Assembly (NCBI RefSeq): GCF_006494375.1
Contig: NZ_VHIZ01000024.1
Span: 1-64,000, forward strand
Origin: Pantoea anthophila
GTDB taxonomy: Bacteria > Pseudomonadota > Gammaproteobacteria > Enterobacterales > Enterobacteriaceae
DNA: 64,000 bases
Direction: 5' to 3'
The position numbers and the translations under genes were made by a program. Under the pieces are notes generated by a model. It made no database searches. It was given only the letters and a program-made list of their open reading frames with translations, and had not been told where the DNA came from. Shown here one piece after another: positions 37,593 through 47,970 of this stretch (its first letter is position 1; each line of letters opens with the position of its first letter).

Positions 37593-40124
37593 ATGTCTGG
37601 GAACGATCGCGAACCAATAGGGCGCAAAGGTAAAGCGTTGCCGCCGCGCAGCAGTGCGGGGCGGGGACGACGCAGGGATATCGATCAGGATATCGACCAG
37701 GACGATTTTAATGATGACGAGGAGGAAGCGCCGGTGCCACGTAAAGGTAAAGGTGGAAAACCGCCGCGCGGCAAACGCCGTTGGCTGGGATGGATAATTA
37801 AACTGTTCCTGGTGTTTGTGGTGGTTATGGCCGCGTGGGGCATCTACCTCGACTCGGAAATTCGCAGCCGTATCGACGGTAAAGTGTGGCAACTGCCCGC
37901 CACCGTCTATGGCCGCATGGTCAGCCTGGAACCGGGCATGGCCTACAACAAAAGTGAAATGGTCGCCCTGTTGGAAGGCACCCAGTATCGCGAAGTGTCG
38001 CGCATTACCCGTCCCGGCGAGTTTTCGGTGAAGGGCAACACGATCGAGCTGCTGCGTCGTCCGTTTGATTTCCCCGACAGTAAAGAGGGGCAGATCCATG
38101 CACGCATGAGCTTCAGCAAGGATGAGCTGAGCGAGATTAAAAACCTCGAAACCGGTCGCGATTTTGGCTTCTTCCGCCTCGATCCCCGGCTGATTACCAT
38201 GCTGCAGTCGCCAAATGGCGAACAGCGACTCTTCGTGCCCCGCGCCGGATTCCCGGATCTGCTGGTCGATACGCTGATTGCCACCGAAGATCGCCATTTC
38301 TATGAGCATGACGGCATCAGCCCTTACTCGATTGGCCGTGCCTTCCTGGCGAACATCACCGCCGGCAAAGCGGTGCAGGGCGGCAGTACGCTGACGCAGC
38401 AGCTGGTGAAGAACCTGTTCCTCACCAATGAGCGTTCGCTGTGGCGAAAAGCGCGTGAAGCCTATATGGCGGTGATCATGGATGCGCGCTACAGCAAAGA
38501 TCGCATCCTGGAGCTCTACCTGAACGAAGTCTATCTCGGCCAGGCGGGCAGCGATCAGATCCGCGGTTTCCCGCTGGCGAGCCTCTACTACTTTGGCCGT
38601 CCGGTCGATGAGCTGAGTCTGGATCAGCAGGCGATGCTGGTCGGCATGGTAAAAGGTGCCTCGCTCTACAACCCCTGGCGCAACCCGAAACTGGCGCTGG
38701 AGCGACGCAACCTGGTGCTGCGCCTGCTGCAGCAGCAGAAGGTGATCGATCAGGAGCTGTATGACATGCTGTCGGCGCGTCCGCTGGGCGTGCAGCCGAA
38801 AGGGGGCGTGATCACGCCACAGCCTGCCTTTATGCAGATGGTGCGTAACGAACTGCAGGCGAAACTGGGCGATAAGATCAAAGATCTCTCCGGGGTGAAA
38901 ATCTTCACCACGCTGGACCCGGTGTCGCAGGATGCGGCGGAAAAAGCGGTGGTTGACGGGATTCCGACGCTGAAAAAACAGCGCGGCCTGAAGGATCTGG
39001 AAACGGCGATGGTGGTGGTTGACCGTTTCAGTGGCGAAGTGCGCGCCATGGTCGGCGGTGCCGATCCGCAGTACGCCGGTTACAACCGTGCGCTGCAGGC
39101 GCGCCGTTCGATTGGCTCACTGGCGAAGCCGGCGACCTATCTGACCGCGCTGAGCCAGCCTAACAGCTACCGTCTCAACAGCTGGATCGCCGATGAGCCG
39201 ATTGCGCTGAAGCAGCCCAACGGCAGCCTCTGGAAACCGATGAACGACGATCGTCGCTTCAGCGGCAAAGTGATGCTGGTGGATGCGCTCACCAACTCCA
39301 TGAACGTGCCGACGGTGAACCTCGGTATGACGCTGGGGCTGGATGCGGTGGTGGACACCTGGACTAAGCTGGGCGTGGCGAAGGATCAGCTCAATCCGGT
39401 GCCTGCCATGCTGCTGGGTGCACTGAACCTGACGCCGGTTGAAGTGGCGCAGGCGTTCCAGTCGATTGCCAGCGGCGGTAACCGCGCTGAGCTGTCGGCG
39501 GTGCGGTCGGTGATCGCCGAAGATGGCAGCGTGCTCTATCAGAGCTATCCGCAGGCGCAGCGCGTGGAACCGGCTCAGGCCGCCTATCTGACGCTCTATA
39601 CCCTGCAGCAGGTCGCCGATCACGGCACCGCCCGTGCGCTGGGCGCGCGTTTCCCGAATGCGCATCTGGCCGGGAAAACCGGGACCACCAACGATCTGAT
39701 CGACAGCTGGTTTGCCGGTATTGATGGCAAAGAAGTGGCAATCACCTGGGTGGGACGCGACAACAACCAGCCGACCAAACTCTACGGTGCCAGCGGTGCG
39801 ATGCAGATCTACCGTCGCTACCTCGATAATCAGGCGCCGATGCCGCTGCAGCTGACGCCGCCGGAAGATGTCTCGCTGATGAACATCGACTCTGCCGGTA
39901 ACTTTGTCTGCGGCACGGGCAGCAGCACCTGGCGCGCGCTGCCGGTCTGGGCGCTGGATCCGAATGCGCTGTGTCAGCAACAGCAGCAACAGGTTCAGCA
40001 GCAGCAACAGCTGTTCGATCAGCAGCAGCAACAGCAGCAACAGCAGCAGCCGACCCAGCAACCGCAGGAGCAGAAAGAGAGCGACGGCGTAGCAGGGTGG
40101 ATAAAAGATATGTTTGGCAAATAA
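37593..40124 (+). CDS. mrcB: Penicillin-binding protein 1B
   Basis: 843 residues. Bifunctional peptidoglycan glycosyltransferase/transpeptidase. Basic/acidic cytoplasmic N-terminus, one membrane anchor (about 65-85, [20 protein letters not shown]), UB2H domain, GT51 with [10 protein letters not shown] and [15 protein letters not shown], and transpeptidase motifs S-x-x-K (SIGSLAKP), SMN and KTGTTND. Near the C-terminus is a glutamine-rich repeat tract before the conserved end [12 protein letters not shown]. Single gene with its own terminator. Confidence 0.98.
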   Translation: MSGNDREPIGRKGKALPPRSSAGRGRRRDIDQDIDQDDFNDDEEEAPVPRKGKGGKPPRGKRRWLGWIIKLFLVFVVVMAAWGIYLDSEIRSRIDGKVWQLPATVYGRMVSLEPGMAYNKSEMVALLEGTQYREVSRITRPGEFSVKGNTIELLRRPFDFPDSKEGQIHARMSFSKDELSEIKNLETGRDFGFFRLDPRLITMLQSPNGEQRLFVPRAGFPDLLVDTLIATEDRHFYEHDGISPYSIGRAFLANITAGKAVQGGSTLTQQLVKNLFLTNERSLWRKAREAYMAVIMDARYSKDRILELYLNEVYLGQAGSDQIRGFPLASLYYFGRPVDELSLDQQAMLVGMVKGASLYNPWRNPKLALERRNLVLRLLQQQKVIDQELYDMLSARPLGVQPKGGVITPQPAFMQMVRNELQAKLGDKIKDLSGVKIFTTLDPVSQDAAEKAVVDGIPTLKKQRGLKDLETAMVVVDRFSGEVRAMVGGADPQYAGYNRALQARRSIGSLAKPATYLTALSQPNSYRLNSWIADEPIALKQPNGSLWKPMNDDRRFSGKVMLVDALTNSMNVPTVNLGMTLGLDAVVDTWTKLGVAKDQLNPVPAMLLGALNLTPVEVAQAFQSIASGGNRAELSAVRSVIAEDGSVLYQSYPQAQRVEPAQAAYLTLYTLQQVADHGTARALGARFPNAHLAGKTGTTNDLIDSWFAGIDGKEVAITWVGRDNNQPTKLYGASGAMQIYRRYLDNQAPMPLQLTPPEDVSLMNIDSAGNFVCGTGSSTWRALPVWALDPNALCQQQQQQVQQQQQLFDQQQQQQQQQQPTQQPQEQKESDGVAGWIKDMFGK
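39975..40049 (+). repeat. CAG/CAA codon repeat in mrcB encoding polyglutamine
   Basis: Imperfect CAG/CAA triplet tract coding Q6-V-Q5-LFD-Q10. Length changes would stay in frame. E. coli PBP1B also has a Gln-rich tail, shorter and interrupted as I recall it. Confidence 0.9.
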
Positions 40125-40140
40125 ATCGGCCAGATGGGTT

Positions 40141-40168
40141 AAAAAGGGCGCTTCGGCGCCCTTTTTTT
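40141..40168 (+). terminator. Rho-independent terminator of mrcB
   Basis: AAAAAGGGCGC-TTCG-GCGCCCTTTTTTT: perfect stem with a stable UUCG tetraloop and T-tract, 16 nt past the mrcB stop. Confidence 0.96.
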
Positions 40169-40262
40169 GTGGTCTTTTATTACTCTTCAATCGCCCCGCA
40201 AACGGCGTCAACGCTGGGATTTGTTCTTGCAGTGCCCGCTGCAGTTCGCATATTATCTAATC

Positions 40263-40281
40263 CGTTATAATAATCATTATC
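40263..40281. promoter_or_regulatory. Fur box upstream of fhuA
   Basis: CGTTATAATAATCATTATC matches the 19-bp Fur consensus at 15 of 19 positions by eye (right 12 bases exact), 43 nt before the fhuA start. Iron-dependent repression of fhuACDB is expected from known enterobacterial biology. Confidence 0.85.
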
Positions 40282-40323
40282 GTTTCGATTCGCTCGCCTG
40301 GGCCTATTTTAAGAGACACTTTT

Positions 40324-42531
40324 ATGAATGCGCGAACGCGTTTTGCCGACAACACCAAAAAAACATTTTCCCGACCGCTTCTGGGCGTCATGATTTCACT
40401 CAGCCTGAGCACCTCGCTGTATGCCGCGCAGACGGAGACGATGGTCGTCTCGGCAGAAGGCGGAAGTGGGGTCGAAGCCGAAAGCCCCTGGGGCCCGGCG
40501 CCGACGATCGCCGCGAAGCGCAGCGCTACCGGCACCAAAACCGATACCCCAATCGAAAAAAATCCGCAGTCCGTCTCCGTGGTGACCCGCGAAGAGATGG
40601 AGATGCGCAACGTAACCAGCGTCAAAGGAGCGTTTAACTACACGCCTGGCGTGCTGACCGGCAACCGGGGCAGCTCAGACGTGATTGATGCGTTGTCGAT
40701 CCGCGGCTTCAGCGAAACCAATACCAACCAGTATCTGGATGGCCTGAAACTGCAGGGGGATAACTACTCGGAGTTTGCCCTCGACCCTTACTTTCTGGAG
40801 CGTGCCGAGCTGCTGCGCGGTCCGGTGTCGGTGCTCTACGGCAAAAGTAACCCTGGCGGCGTGGTCGCGCTGGTGAGTAAGCGTCCGACGCAGGAGACCC
40901 TGCGTGAAGTCCAGTTCCAGATGGGTAACGACAATCTCTTCTCAACCGGCTTTGATTTTGGCGGCGCGCTGGATGATGACGGTGTATACAGCTATCGACT
41001 GACCGGGCAGGCGCGCAGTCAGGATGCGCAGCAGGCGATGAACAAAGAGAAGCGCTACACCATCGCGCCCGCATTCAGCTGGCGTCCCGATGAGCGGACC
41101 CGCGTTGACCTGCTGACCTATTTCCAGAACGAGCCGGAAACCGGCTATTACGGCTGGCTGCCGCGGCAGGGCACGATCGTGCCGATCACCCGCGCGGATG
41201 GCCGTGAATATAAGCTGCCGACCAACTTCGATGAAGGCGAGCAGAGCAACAAGATCTCCCGCACCACCAAAATGGTGGGCTACAGCGCCGAGCACAGCGT
41301 CGACGACACCTGGACGCTGCGTCAGAACCTGCGCTACGCCGATCTGCGCACCGACTACCGCAGTATTTATGGCAATGGTTTCAACGCCGCGACGCAGGAG
41401 ATCACCCGTGGGTCAGCAGCCTCCAGCGAGAAGCTGAATCAGTTTGCCGTGGATACGCAGGCGCAGGCGAAATTTGCCACCGGCCTGGTGGATCATACGC
41501 TGCTGCTGGGTGTGGATTTCCAGCGTACCCGCAACGATATCGACGCCCAGTTTGGCTCTGCCTCCAGCCTGAACGCCGTTAATCCGCAGTATGGCGATGA
41601 CAGCGTGACGCCATTTGCCGATCCTTATCAGCACCTTAACAAGCAGCGCCAGACAGGTCTCTATGCTCAGGATCAGATGGAGTGGAACCGCTGGGTGCTG
41701 ACGCTGGGTGGCCGCTACGACTACGCCATGAATTCGGTATATAACCGGGTCACCGACACTGTTGATCGCCAGAACGACCAGGCCTTCACCTGGCGGGGTG
41801 GTCTGAACTATGTCTTTGATAACGGTATCGCGCCTTACTTCAGCTACAGCGAAGCCTTTATTCCGAATGCGGGTGCCACTTATGATGGCGAAGCCTTTGA
41901 TCCGTCACGCGCTAAGCAGTATGAAGCGGGCGTGAAGTATGTGCCGAAAGATCGTCCGGTAGTGCTCACCGCTGCGCTGTATCAGCTGACCAAAACCAAA
42001 AACCTGACTGCCGATCCGGATACGCAGAATCATCCATTTGCCAGCGTGCAGAGCGGTGAGATCCGTTCGCGCGGTGTTGAGCTGGAAGCCAAAGCGGCGC
42101 TGAATGCCAACGTCAACCTGACCGCCTCTTATACCTACACCGATGCGGAATATACCGAAGACACCCTGCTGAAAGGCAAAACGCCGGTGCAGGTGCCGAA
42201 GCATATGGCCTCACTCTGGAGCGACTACACCTTCCACGAAACCGCGCTGTCAGGTGTGACGCTCGGCGCTGGGGTACGGTATGTGGGCGAAAGTCAGGGG
42301 CTTTACAGCACTGGCTCTGAGCAGAACCAGAACTTTAAGGTTGCCGGTTACACCACGGTGGATGCGGCGCTGAAATATGATCTGGGCCGTTTCGGCTTGC
42401 CAGGCTCGTCGGTGGGCGTTAACGTCAACAACCTGTTCAACCGCGAGTATGTCGCCAGTTGCTACCGTGAATACGCCTGCTACTGGGGTGCAGAGCGCCA
42501 GATTGTCGGTACCGCCACCTTCAGATTCTGA
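40324..42531 (+). CDS. fhuA: Ferrichrome TonB-dependent outer-membrane receptor
   Basis: 735 residues. Signal peptide ends near SLYA. TonB box ETMVVSA, plug domain with SIRGFSETNTNQYLDGL and ERAELLRGPVSVLYGKSNPGG, 22-strand barrel ending in a terminal Phe (ATFRF). The Cys pair near the end (SCYREYACYWG) is conserved in FhuA. Takes up hydroxamate siderophores with TonB-ExbBD. First gene of fhuACDB behind a Fur box. Confidence 0.97.
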   Translation: MNARTRFADNTKKTFSRPLLGVMISLSLSTSLYAAQTETMVVSAEGGSGVEAESPWGPAPTIAAKRSATGTKTDTPIEKNPQSVSVVTREEMEMRNVTSVKGAFNYTPGVLTGNRGSSDVIDALSIRGFSETNTNQYLDGLKLQGDNYSEFALDPYFLERAELLRGPVSVLYGKSNPGGVVALVSKRPTQETLREVQFQMGNDNLFSTGFDFGGALDDDGVYSYRLTGQARSQDAQQAMNKEKRYTIAPAFSWRPDERTRVDLLTYFQNEPETGYYGWLPRQGTIVPITRADGREYKLPTNFDEGEQSNKISRTTKMVGYSAEHSVDDTWTLRQNLRYADLRTDYRSIYGNGFNAATQEITRGSAASSEKLNQFAVDTQAQAKFATGLVDHTLLLGVDFQRTRNDIDAQFGSASSLNAVNPQYGDDSVTPFADPYQHLNKQRQTGLYAQDQMEWNRWVLTLGGRYDYAMNSVYNRVTDTVDRQNDQAFTWRGGLNYVFDNGIAPYFSYSEAFIPNAGATYDGEAFDPSRAKQYEAGVKYVPKDRPVVLTAALYQLTKTKNLTADPDTQNHPFASVQSGEIRSRGVELEAKAALNANVNLTASYTYTDAEYTEDTLLKGKTPVQVPKHMASLWSDYTFHETALSGVTLGAGVRYVGESQGLYSTGSEQNQNFKVAGYTTVDAALKYDLGRFGLPGSSVGVNVNNLFNREYVASCYREYACYWGAERQIVGTATFRF

Positions 42532-42570
42532 TTTAACCGGGCGCTGCGGCGCCCGTTCACAGGGATTATC

Positions 42571-43365
42571 ATGCCGTATCCGCACGCAGAAGAGGCCACC
42601 TTTACGCTGGATAACGCCAGCTTTGAGGTCCCGGGCCGAACCCTCCTCCAGCCACTTTCACTGACTTTTCCACCAGGCAAAATGACTGCGCTGATTGGTC
42701 ACAACGGTTCAGGTAAGTCGACGCTGTTGAAAATGCTGGGTCGTCATCATGGTGCCAGCCACGGCGAGGTTCGTCTGAATCAGCAGCCGGTCGGGCGCTG
42801 GAACAGTAAAGCCTTTGCCCGTCAGGTCGCCTATCTGCCGCAGCAGTTACCGGCAGCCGAAGGCATGACGGTTCGTGAGCTGGTGGCGATTGGCCGCTAT
42901 CCCTGGCACGGCGCGCTGGGCCGCTTTGGTCAGGAAGATCGCGACCGGGTGGAGGATGCGATTACGCAGGTGGGGCTTAAACCCTTTGCCGGTCGGCTGG
43001 TGGACAGCCTGTCGGGCGGTGAACGCCAGCGCGCCTGGCTGGCCATGATGGTGGCGCAGAACAGCCGCTGCCTGCTGCTCGATGAACCCACCTCGGCGCT
43101 GGATATTGCTCATCAGGTTGAGGTGCTGGCGCTGATCAAAAATCTCAGTCAGCAGCGCGGCTTAACCGTGATTGCGGTGCTGCATGATATCAATATGGCA
43201 GCACGCTATTGCGATCATCTGGTGGCGCTGCGTCAGGGAACGATGATTGCCGAAGGTGACGCAGAGGCCATTATGCAGGCTGAGGTGCTGGGTGCGATTT
43301 ATGGCATCCCGATGGGGATTTTACCGCACCCGCAGGGTGGCGCACCGGTCAGTTTTGTCTGTTAA
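42571..43365 (+). CDS. fhuC: Ferrichrome ABC transporter ATPase
   Basis: 264 residues. Walker A GHNGSGKST, signature LSGGERQRAWLAMM, Walker B CLLLDEPTSALD, H-loop VLHDINMAARYC. Powers FhuB. 39 nt after fhuA and 7 nt before fhuD. Confidence 0.97.
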   Translation: MPYPHAEEATFTLDNASFEVPGRTLLQPLSLTFPPGKMTALIGHNGSGKSTLLKMLGRHHGASHGEVRLNQQPVGRWNSKAFARQVAYLPQQLPAAEGMTVRELVAIGRYPWHGALGRFGQEDRDRVEDAITQVGLKPFAGRLVDSLSGGERQRAWLAMMVAQNSRCLLLDEPTSALDIAHQVEVLALIKNLSQQRGLTVIAVLHDINMAARYCDHLVALRQGTMIAEGDAEAIMQAEVLGAIYGIPMGILPHPQGGAPVSFVC

Positions 43366-43372
43366 GGAAAGG

Positions 43373-44254
43373 ATGATGCCCGATCTTTCTCGCCGCCGCC
43401 TGATGCTGGCACTGGCGGCCTCGCCACTCTTTTGTGCGCTTCCCCTGCGTGCCGCGACGCCGAACCCTGGCCGGATTATCGCGCTGGAGTGGTTACCCAC
43501 CGAATTGCTGATGGCGCTGGGTATCACACCTTACGGCGTGGCCGATCTGCATAACTACAACATCTGGGTCGGGGAGCCGCCGCTGCCGGCGGGCGTGACG
43601 GATGTCGGTCTGCGCACGGAACCCAATCTTGAGCTGATGGTACAGATGCAGCCGTCGCTGATCCTCTGCTCCAACGGCTACGGCCCCTCGAAAGAAAAAC
43701 TGATGCGCATCGCGCCGATCATGGGCTTTGACCTGCAAAGCGGCGACGGCAAACCCCTGACCGCCGCCCGGGCATCGCTGCGCCAGCTGGCTGCACGGCT
43801 TGGAGTCAGCGAGCGGGCGGAGCAGCATCTGCGCGAGGTCGACGCTCAGCTGGCGGCAGCGCGTCAGCGTCTGGCACCCTATGCCGGACGCACCCTCCTG
43901 CTGATGTCGCTGCTCGACAGCCGTCATGCCATCACCTTCGGCAAAAACAGTCTGTTTCTGGAAGTGATGACGCTGCTGGGCCTGAAAAATGGCTGGCAGG
44001 GCGAAACCAACTTCTGGGGCAGCGCGGTGGTTGGCATCGAACAGCTGGCGCAGGCCGGGGATGTGCAGGCAATCTGCTTCGATCATGACAACGATGCCGA
44101 TATGGCACAGCTGATGCGCAGTCCGCTGTGGCAGTCGCTGCCGTTTGTGCGCGCCGGACGTTTTCAGCGCGTTCCGGCGGTCTGGTATTACGGTGCGACG
44201 CTCTCCGCGCTGCACTTTGTTCGCGTGCTGGAACGCGCGCTGGAGACGCAATGA
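43373..44254 (+). CDS. fhuD: Ferrichrome periplasmic binding protein
   Basis: 293 residues (292 from the second of two tandem ATGs, 43376, which is better spaced from AAGGA). Signal peptide with Tat-like SRRRLMLALAASPLFCA, as known for FhuD. Binding-protein signature RIIALEWLPTELLMALGITPYGVAD, WQGETNFWGS and FVRAGRFQRVPAVWYYGATLSA. Stop overlaps the fhuB start by 4 nt. Confidence 0.96.
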   Translation: MMPDLSRRRLMLALAASPLFCALPLRAATPNPGRIIALEWLPTELLMALGITPYGVADLHNYNIWVGEPPLPAGVTDVGLRTEPNLELMVQMQPSLILCSNGYGPSKEKLMRIAPIMGFDLQSGDGKPLTAARASLRQLAARLGVSERAEQHLREVDAQLAAARQRLAPYAGRTLLLMSLLDSRHAITFGKNSLFLEVMTLLGLKNGWQGETNFWGSAVVGIEQLAQAGDVQAICFDHDNDADMAQLMRSPLWQSLPFVRAGRFQRVPAVWYYGATLSALHFVRVLERALETQ

Positions 44255-46233
44255 TGCGCCATGCCCTGTTTCCTCTCCTGCTGCTTAGCCTGCTGTTTCT
44301 GCTGGCGCTCAGCCTGACGCTGGTCAATCTGCAACAGGTCCTGCCGCCCGCCGACTGGGCGCAGGCGCTCTGGTCCCCGGCTGTCGATAACCTGTCGCAG
44401 ATGGTGTTTCACTACAGCCTGCTGCCGCGCACCGTACTGGCGCTGCTGGTCGGTGCCGGACTGGGGCTGGCCGGTCTGCTGTTTCAGCAGATCCTGCGCA
44501 ATCCGCTGGCGGAGCCGACCACGCTGGGCGTCTCGTCCGGGGCGCAGCTTGGGATCACCGTAGCGACGCTCTGGCATCTGCCCGGCGGCGCGCTGACCCA
44601 GCAGTTTGCCGCGCTCAGCGGCGCGGTGCTGGTGGGGGCGCTGGTGCTGGGTGTGGCCTGGGGCAAGCGTCTGTCGCCGGTCACGCTGATTCTGGCCGGC
44701 CTGGTGCTGAGTCTCTACAGCGGCTCGGTCAATCAAATCTTCGCTATCTTCAATCACGATCAGCTGCAGAATATGTTTCTGTGGAGCACCGGCGCACTGA
44801 ATCAGATGAGCTGGGACAATGTGCAGCAACTCTGGCCGCGCCTGCTGCTGGCCTTTGTGCTGGCCCTGGCGCTGCTGCGTCCGCTGACGCTGATGGGGCT
44901 GGATGATAGTGTGGCGAAGAATCTGGGCCTCGCGCTCTCTGTGGCGCGCATTGGCGGCCTTGCGCTGGCCATCCTGCTCAGTGCCCAGCTGGTGAATGTG
45001 GCCGGGGTCATCGGTTTTATCGGGCTGTTCGCTCCTCTGCTGGCGAAGCTGCTGGGGGGAAGACGGCTAATCACCCGGATGATCCTGGCTCCCCTGACGG
45101 GCGCGCTGCTGCTCTGGCTGGCGGACAGCGGCGTGCTATGGCTTAGCACGCACTGGCGTGATATTCCGACCGGCACTGCCACCGCGCTGCTGGGCGTGCC
45201 CATCCTGCTGTGGCTGCTGCCGCGTCTGCGAACCGGCTCCGTGCCGCCCGCCCTGAATCAGGGTGACAACGTGCCCGCCGAGCGGCAGAACCTGCTGCGC
45301 TGGGCGCTGATCGGCATCGCCGTGCTGGCCCTGCTGGCCTGGGTCGGCCTGGCCGGGGGACGGGATGCGCAGGGCTGGAGCTGGTCAGCGGGGGAGATGC
45401 TGCATTCACTGCTGCCGTGGCGTGCGCCGCGGGTGCTGGCTGCGCTGGTGACCGGCCTGATGCTGGGCGTGGCAGGCAGCCTGATCCAGCGGTTGACCGG
45501 CAATCCGATGGCCAGCCCGGAAGTGCTGGGCATCAGTTCCGGTGCCGCCTGTGGTGTGGTCGTCATGATGTTTCTCGTGCCGGGGGATGCACTGGCGTGG
45601 CTGCTGCCTGCCGGTGCGCTGGGGGCGGCGCTGACGCTGCTGGTGATTATGCTGGTCGCCAGCCGGGGGGGATTCTCGCCGGAGCGGATGCTGCTGGCAG
45701 GTATGGCGCTGAACAGCGCCTTTGTCACGCTGCTGATGCTGCTGCTGGCCAGTGGCGATCCGCGCATGGGCGACCTGCTGAGCTGGATCTCCGGCTCGAC
45801 CTATAACATCAGCGGCCATCAGGCGATGCAGAGCGCGCTCTGCGCGCTGGTGCTGGTCGCGCTGGCACCCCTCGCCAGTCGCTGGCTGACCCTGCTGCCG
45901 CTGGGCAGTGTCACCGCGCGCTCGGCCGGCATCGCATTAACACCGGTGCGGCTGAGTCTGCTGCTGCTGGCGGCCGCGCTGACCGCCAGCGCGACGCTGA
46001 CTATCGGTCCGCTGAGCTTTGTCGGGCTGATGGCTCCGCATATGGCGCGGATGCTGGGCTTCCGGCGGGCTCTGCCGCAGATGGTGCTGTCAGGATTGCT
46101 GGGAGCGGGGTTAATGGTGCTGGCGGACTGGTGCGGGCGGATGCTGGCCTTTCCGGATCAGATCCCAGCCGGGCTGATGGCGACGTTTTTAGGCGCGCCT
46201 TACTTTATCTGGCTGTTGCGGCGTTCAGTTTAA
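44251..46233 (+). CDS. fhuB: Ferrichrome ABC transporter permease (fused double-length)
   Basis: 660 residues, the E. coli length. Two homologous FecCD halves, each with about 10 membrane segments and the EAA-type loop: first half RNPLAEPTTLGVSSGAQLG and second half GNPMASPEVLGISSGAACG. ATGA overlap with fhuD. Last gene of the operon. Confidence 0.97.
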   Translation: MMRHALFPLLLLSLLFLLALSLTLVNLQQVLPPADWAQALWSPAVDNLSQMVFHYSLLPRTVLALLVGAGLGLAGLLFQQILRNPLAEPTTLGVSSGAQLGITVATLWHLPGGALTQQFAALSGAVLVGALVLGVAWGKRLSPVTLILAGLVLSLYSGSVNQIFAIFNHDQLQNMFLWSTGALNQMSWDNVQQLWPRLLLAFVLALALLRPLTLMGLDDSVAKNLGLALSVARIGGLALAILLSAQLVNVAGVIGFIGLFAPLLAKLLGGRRLITRMILAPLTGALLLWLADSGVLWLSTHWRDIPTGTATALLGVPILLWLLPRLRTGSVPPALNQGDNVPAERQNLLRWALIGIAVLALLAWVGLAGGRDAQGWSWSAGEMLHSLLPWRAPRVLAALVTGLMLGVAGSLIQRLTGNPMASPEVLGISSGAACGVVVMMFLVPGDALAWLLPAGALGAALTLLVIMLVASRGGFSPERMLLAGMALNSAFVTLLMLLLASGDPRMGDLLSWISGSTYNISGHQAMQSALCALVLVALAPLASRWLTLLPLGSVTARSAGIALTPVRLSLLLLAAALTASATLTIGPLSFVGLMAPHMARMLGFRRALPQMVLSGLLGAGLMVLADWCGRMLAFPDQIPAGLMATFLGAPYFIWLLRRSV

Positions 46234-46235
46234 TA

Positions 46236-46257
46236 AGACCGGCGCCGCCGCCGGTCT
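46236..46257 (+). terminator. GC-rich hairpin after fhuB
   Basis: AGACCGGCG / CGCCGGTCT, 9-bp perfect stem with a CCGC loop, 2 nt after the fhuB stop. No T-tract follows. Confidence 0.6.
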
Positions 46258-46305
46258 GAGAGTATTGACAAAATCTGGTCCGACTCGCTGTCAGACCGAG
46301 CCTGC

Positions 46306-46414
46306 GCAGGGAACACAGTCAGATCGGAAAGACGCAAAAGCCGTCATCCCTGACACGCTCGGCCCGCGCCATCCCTGGCGCGGGACGCTTTCCTCCTCTG
46401 CCTGTGTTCCCTGC
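46306..46414. repeat. Nested palindromic intergenic element between fhuB and hemL
   Basis: Outer 13-bp perfect inverted repeat GCAGGGAACACAG (46306-46318) / CTGTGTTCCCTGC (46402-46414). Second stem GGAAAG (46326-46331) / CTTTCC (46388-46393). Inner 9-bp hairpin CCCGCGCCA-TCCC-TGGCGCGGG (46363-46384). It codes for nothing and resembles enterobacterial mobile palindromic elements in size and layout. Whether it is repeated in the genome cannot be seen here. Confidence 0.65.
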
Positions 46415-46486
46415 ACATTGAGTTTCGTGTTGCTGTGAGATCCTGGATCGGATTCTACTGCCGATCTGCATCTCTACTGCCGCCTG

Positions 46487-47767
46487 TTACAGCTTCGCGA
46501 AACAACGACGCGCGGCATCGATGGTGTGCTGAATATCCACTTCGCTGTGTGCCAGCGACATAAAGCCCGCTTCATAAGCCGATGGAGCAAAGTAAACGCC
46601 TTCCTCCAGCATCAGGTGGAAGAAGGTTTTAAAGCGCTCCACATCGCAACGGGTCACGTCCGCGTAACAGGTCACGCTGTCAGCGTCGGTGAAGAAAAAG
46701 CCGAACATGCCGCCAACGTGGTTCACCACCAGCGGGATATTCTGCTCTTTCGCCGCGTCACGCAGACCTTCAGCCAGCTGACGGGTCAGCGCATCCAGTT
46801 TCTCATGGGTGCCCGGCTGTGCAAGCTGAGTCAGACAGGCGTAGCCCGCCGCCATCGCGATCGGGTTACCGGAGAGCGTACCCGCCTGATAAACCGGACC
46901 GGTCGGGGCCAGCGCCGCCATCACTTCGCGACGGCCACCGAATGCGCCTACCGGCATGCCGCCACCGATGATTTTACCCAGGCAGGTAAGATCGGGACGG
47001 ACATTGTAGTGAGCCTGCGCGCCGCCCAGCGCAACGCGGAAACCGGTCATCACCTCGTCAATAATCAGCAGCGCACCAAACTCGTCGCACAGGGCGCGCA
47101 GGCCCGGCAGAAACTCAGGCTGTGGCGGAATGCAGTTCATGTTGCCCGCGACCGGCTCAACGATAATGGCGGCAATCGCCTCAGGGTATTGCTCAAACGC
47201 GCTGCGCACCGAGTCGAGGTCGTTAAAGGTGCAGGTCAGGGTATGTTTGGCGAAATCGGCCGGGACACCCGGTGAGTTTGGCTGACCGAGGGTCAGGGCA
47301 CCGGAACCCGCTTTCACCAGCAGATGATCGGCGTGGCCGTGATAGCAGCCTTCAAACTTGATGATTTTGTCGCGGCCGGTAAAGCCACGCGCCAGACGGA
47401 TAGCGCTCATGGTCGCTTCGGTGCCGGAGTTCACCATCCGCACCATCTCCATGCTCGGCACCAGATCGCACACCAGCTGCGCCATGGTCACTTCCATGCC
47501 GGTCGGTGCGCCAAAGCTCAGGCCACGCCCGGCCGCTTCAATCACCGCATCGCGGATCGCCGCGTTGTTGTGACCCAGTACCATCGGGCCCCATGAGCCG
47601 ACATAATCGATATAGGCTTTGCCATCGGCGTCATAGAGACAGGCTCCGTCAGCGTGATCGATAAACAGCGGAACGCCGCCCACACCGGTAAATGCGCGTA
47701 CTGGCGAGTTGACGCCACCCGGGATCAGGCGTTGTGCCTCGGCAAACAGTTGTTCGGACTTACTCAT
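46487..47767 (-). CDS. hemL: Glutamate-1-semialdehyde 2,1-aminomutase
   Basis: 426 residues from the ATG at 47767 ([19 protein letters not shown]), the E. coli length; the upstream in-frame extension is rejected. PLP enzyme forming 5-aminolevulinate for heme. PLP lysine in [16 protein letters not shown]; gating and active-site parts [15 protein letters not shown] and [10 protein letters not shown]. Divergent from erpA. Confidence 0.98.
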   Translation of the reverse strand: MSKSEQLFAEAQRLIPGGVNSPVRAFTGVGGVPLFIDHADGACLYDADGKAYIDYVGSWGPMVLGHNNAAIRDAVIEAAGRGLSFGAPTGMEVTMAQLVCDLVPSMEMVRMVNSGTEATMSAIRLARGFTGRDKIIKFEGCYHGHADHLLVKAGSGALTLGQPNSPGVPADFAKHTLTCTFNDLDSVRSAFEQYPEAIAAIIVEPVAGNMNCIPPQPEFLPGLRALCDEFGALLIIDEVMTGFRVALGGAQAHYNVRPDLTCLGKIIGGGMPVGAFGGRREVMAALAPTGPVYQAGTLSGNPIAMAAGYACLTQLAQPGTHEKLDALTRQLAEGLRDAAKEQNIPLVVNHVGGMFGFFFTDADSVTCYADVTRCDVERFKTFFHLMLEEGVYFAPSAYEAGFMSLAHSEVDIQHTIDAARRCFAKL

Positions 47768-47893
47768 TTTCGGCTCCAGCGGTTCAGAAAAATAGGGTGC
47801 CATTCTACGGAAGAGGGGCAGCCGGTGAAAGGTGGTTTCACCCGCAGCGCCCCTTACAGAGGGGAAAGCGGCACAGAGTGCGAAGGGCAGAGC

Positions 47894-47922
47894 TTGATTG
47901 CGCTGAGGTGCTGACTGATAAT
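47894..47922 (+). promoter_or_regulatory. Candidate erpA promoter
   Basis: TTGATT (47894-47899), 17-bp spacer, GATAAT (47917-47922), 48 nt before erpA. A small inverted repeat AGGTC-N7-GACCT (47933-47949) follows in the leader. E. coli erpA is repressed by IscR; I could not confidently place an IscR site. Confidence 0.5.
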
Positions 47923-47970
47923 AGCGTAATTAAGGTCGTTTTCTGACCTGGACGTTTAGCGGAGTAAAAC

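Noticed and set aside
39975..40049. Short repeats resembling a CRISPR or tandem-repeat locus
   Set aside because: They are in-frame CAG/CAA codons of mrcB with no spacers; no cas genes are present in the window.
39117..40211. 364-codon minus-strand frame opposite mrcB, with a poly-Leu stretch
   Set aside because: The Leu run is the antisense reading of the CAG/CAA repeat; not a membrane protein gene.
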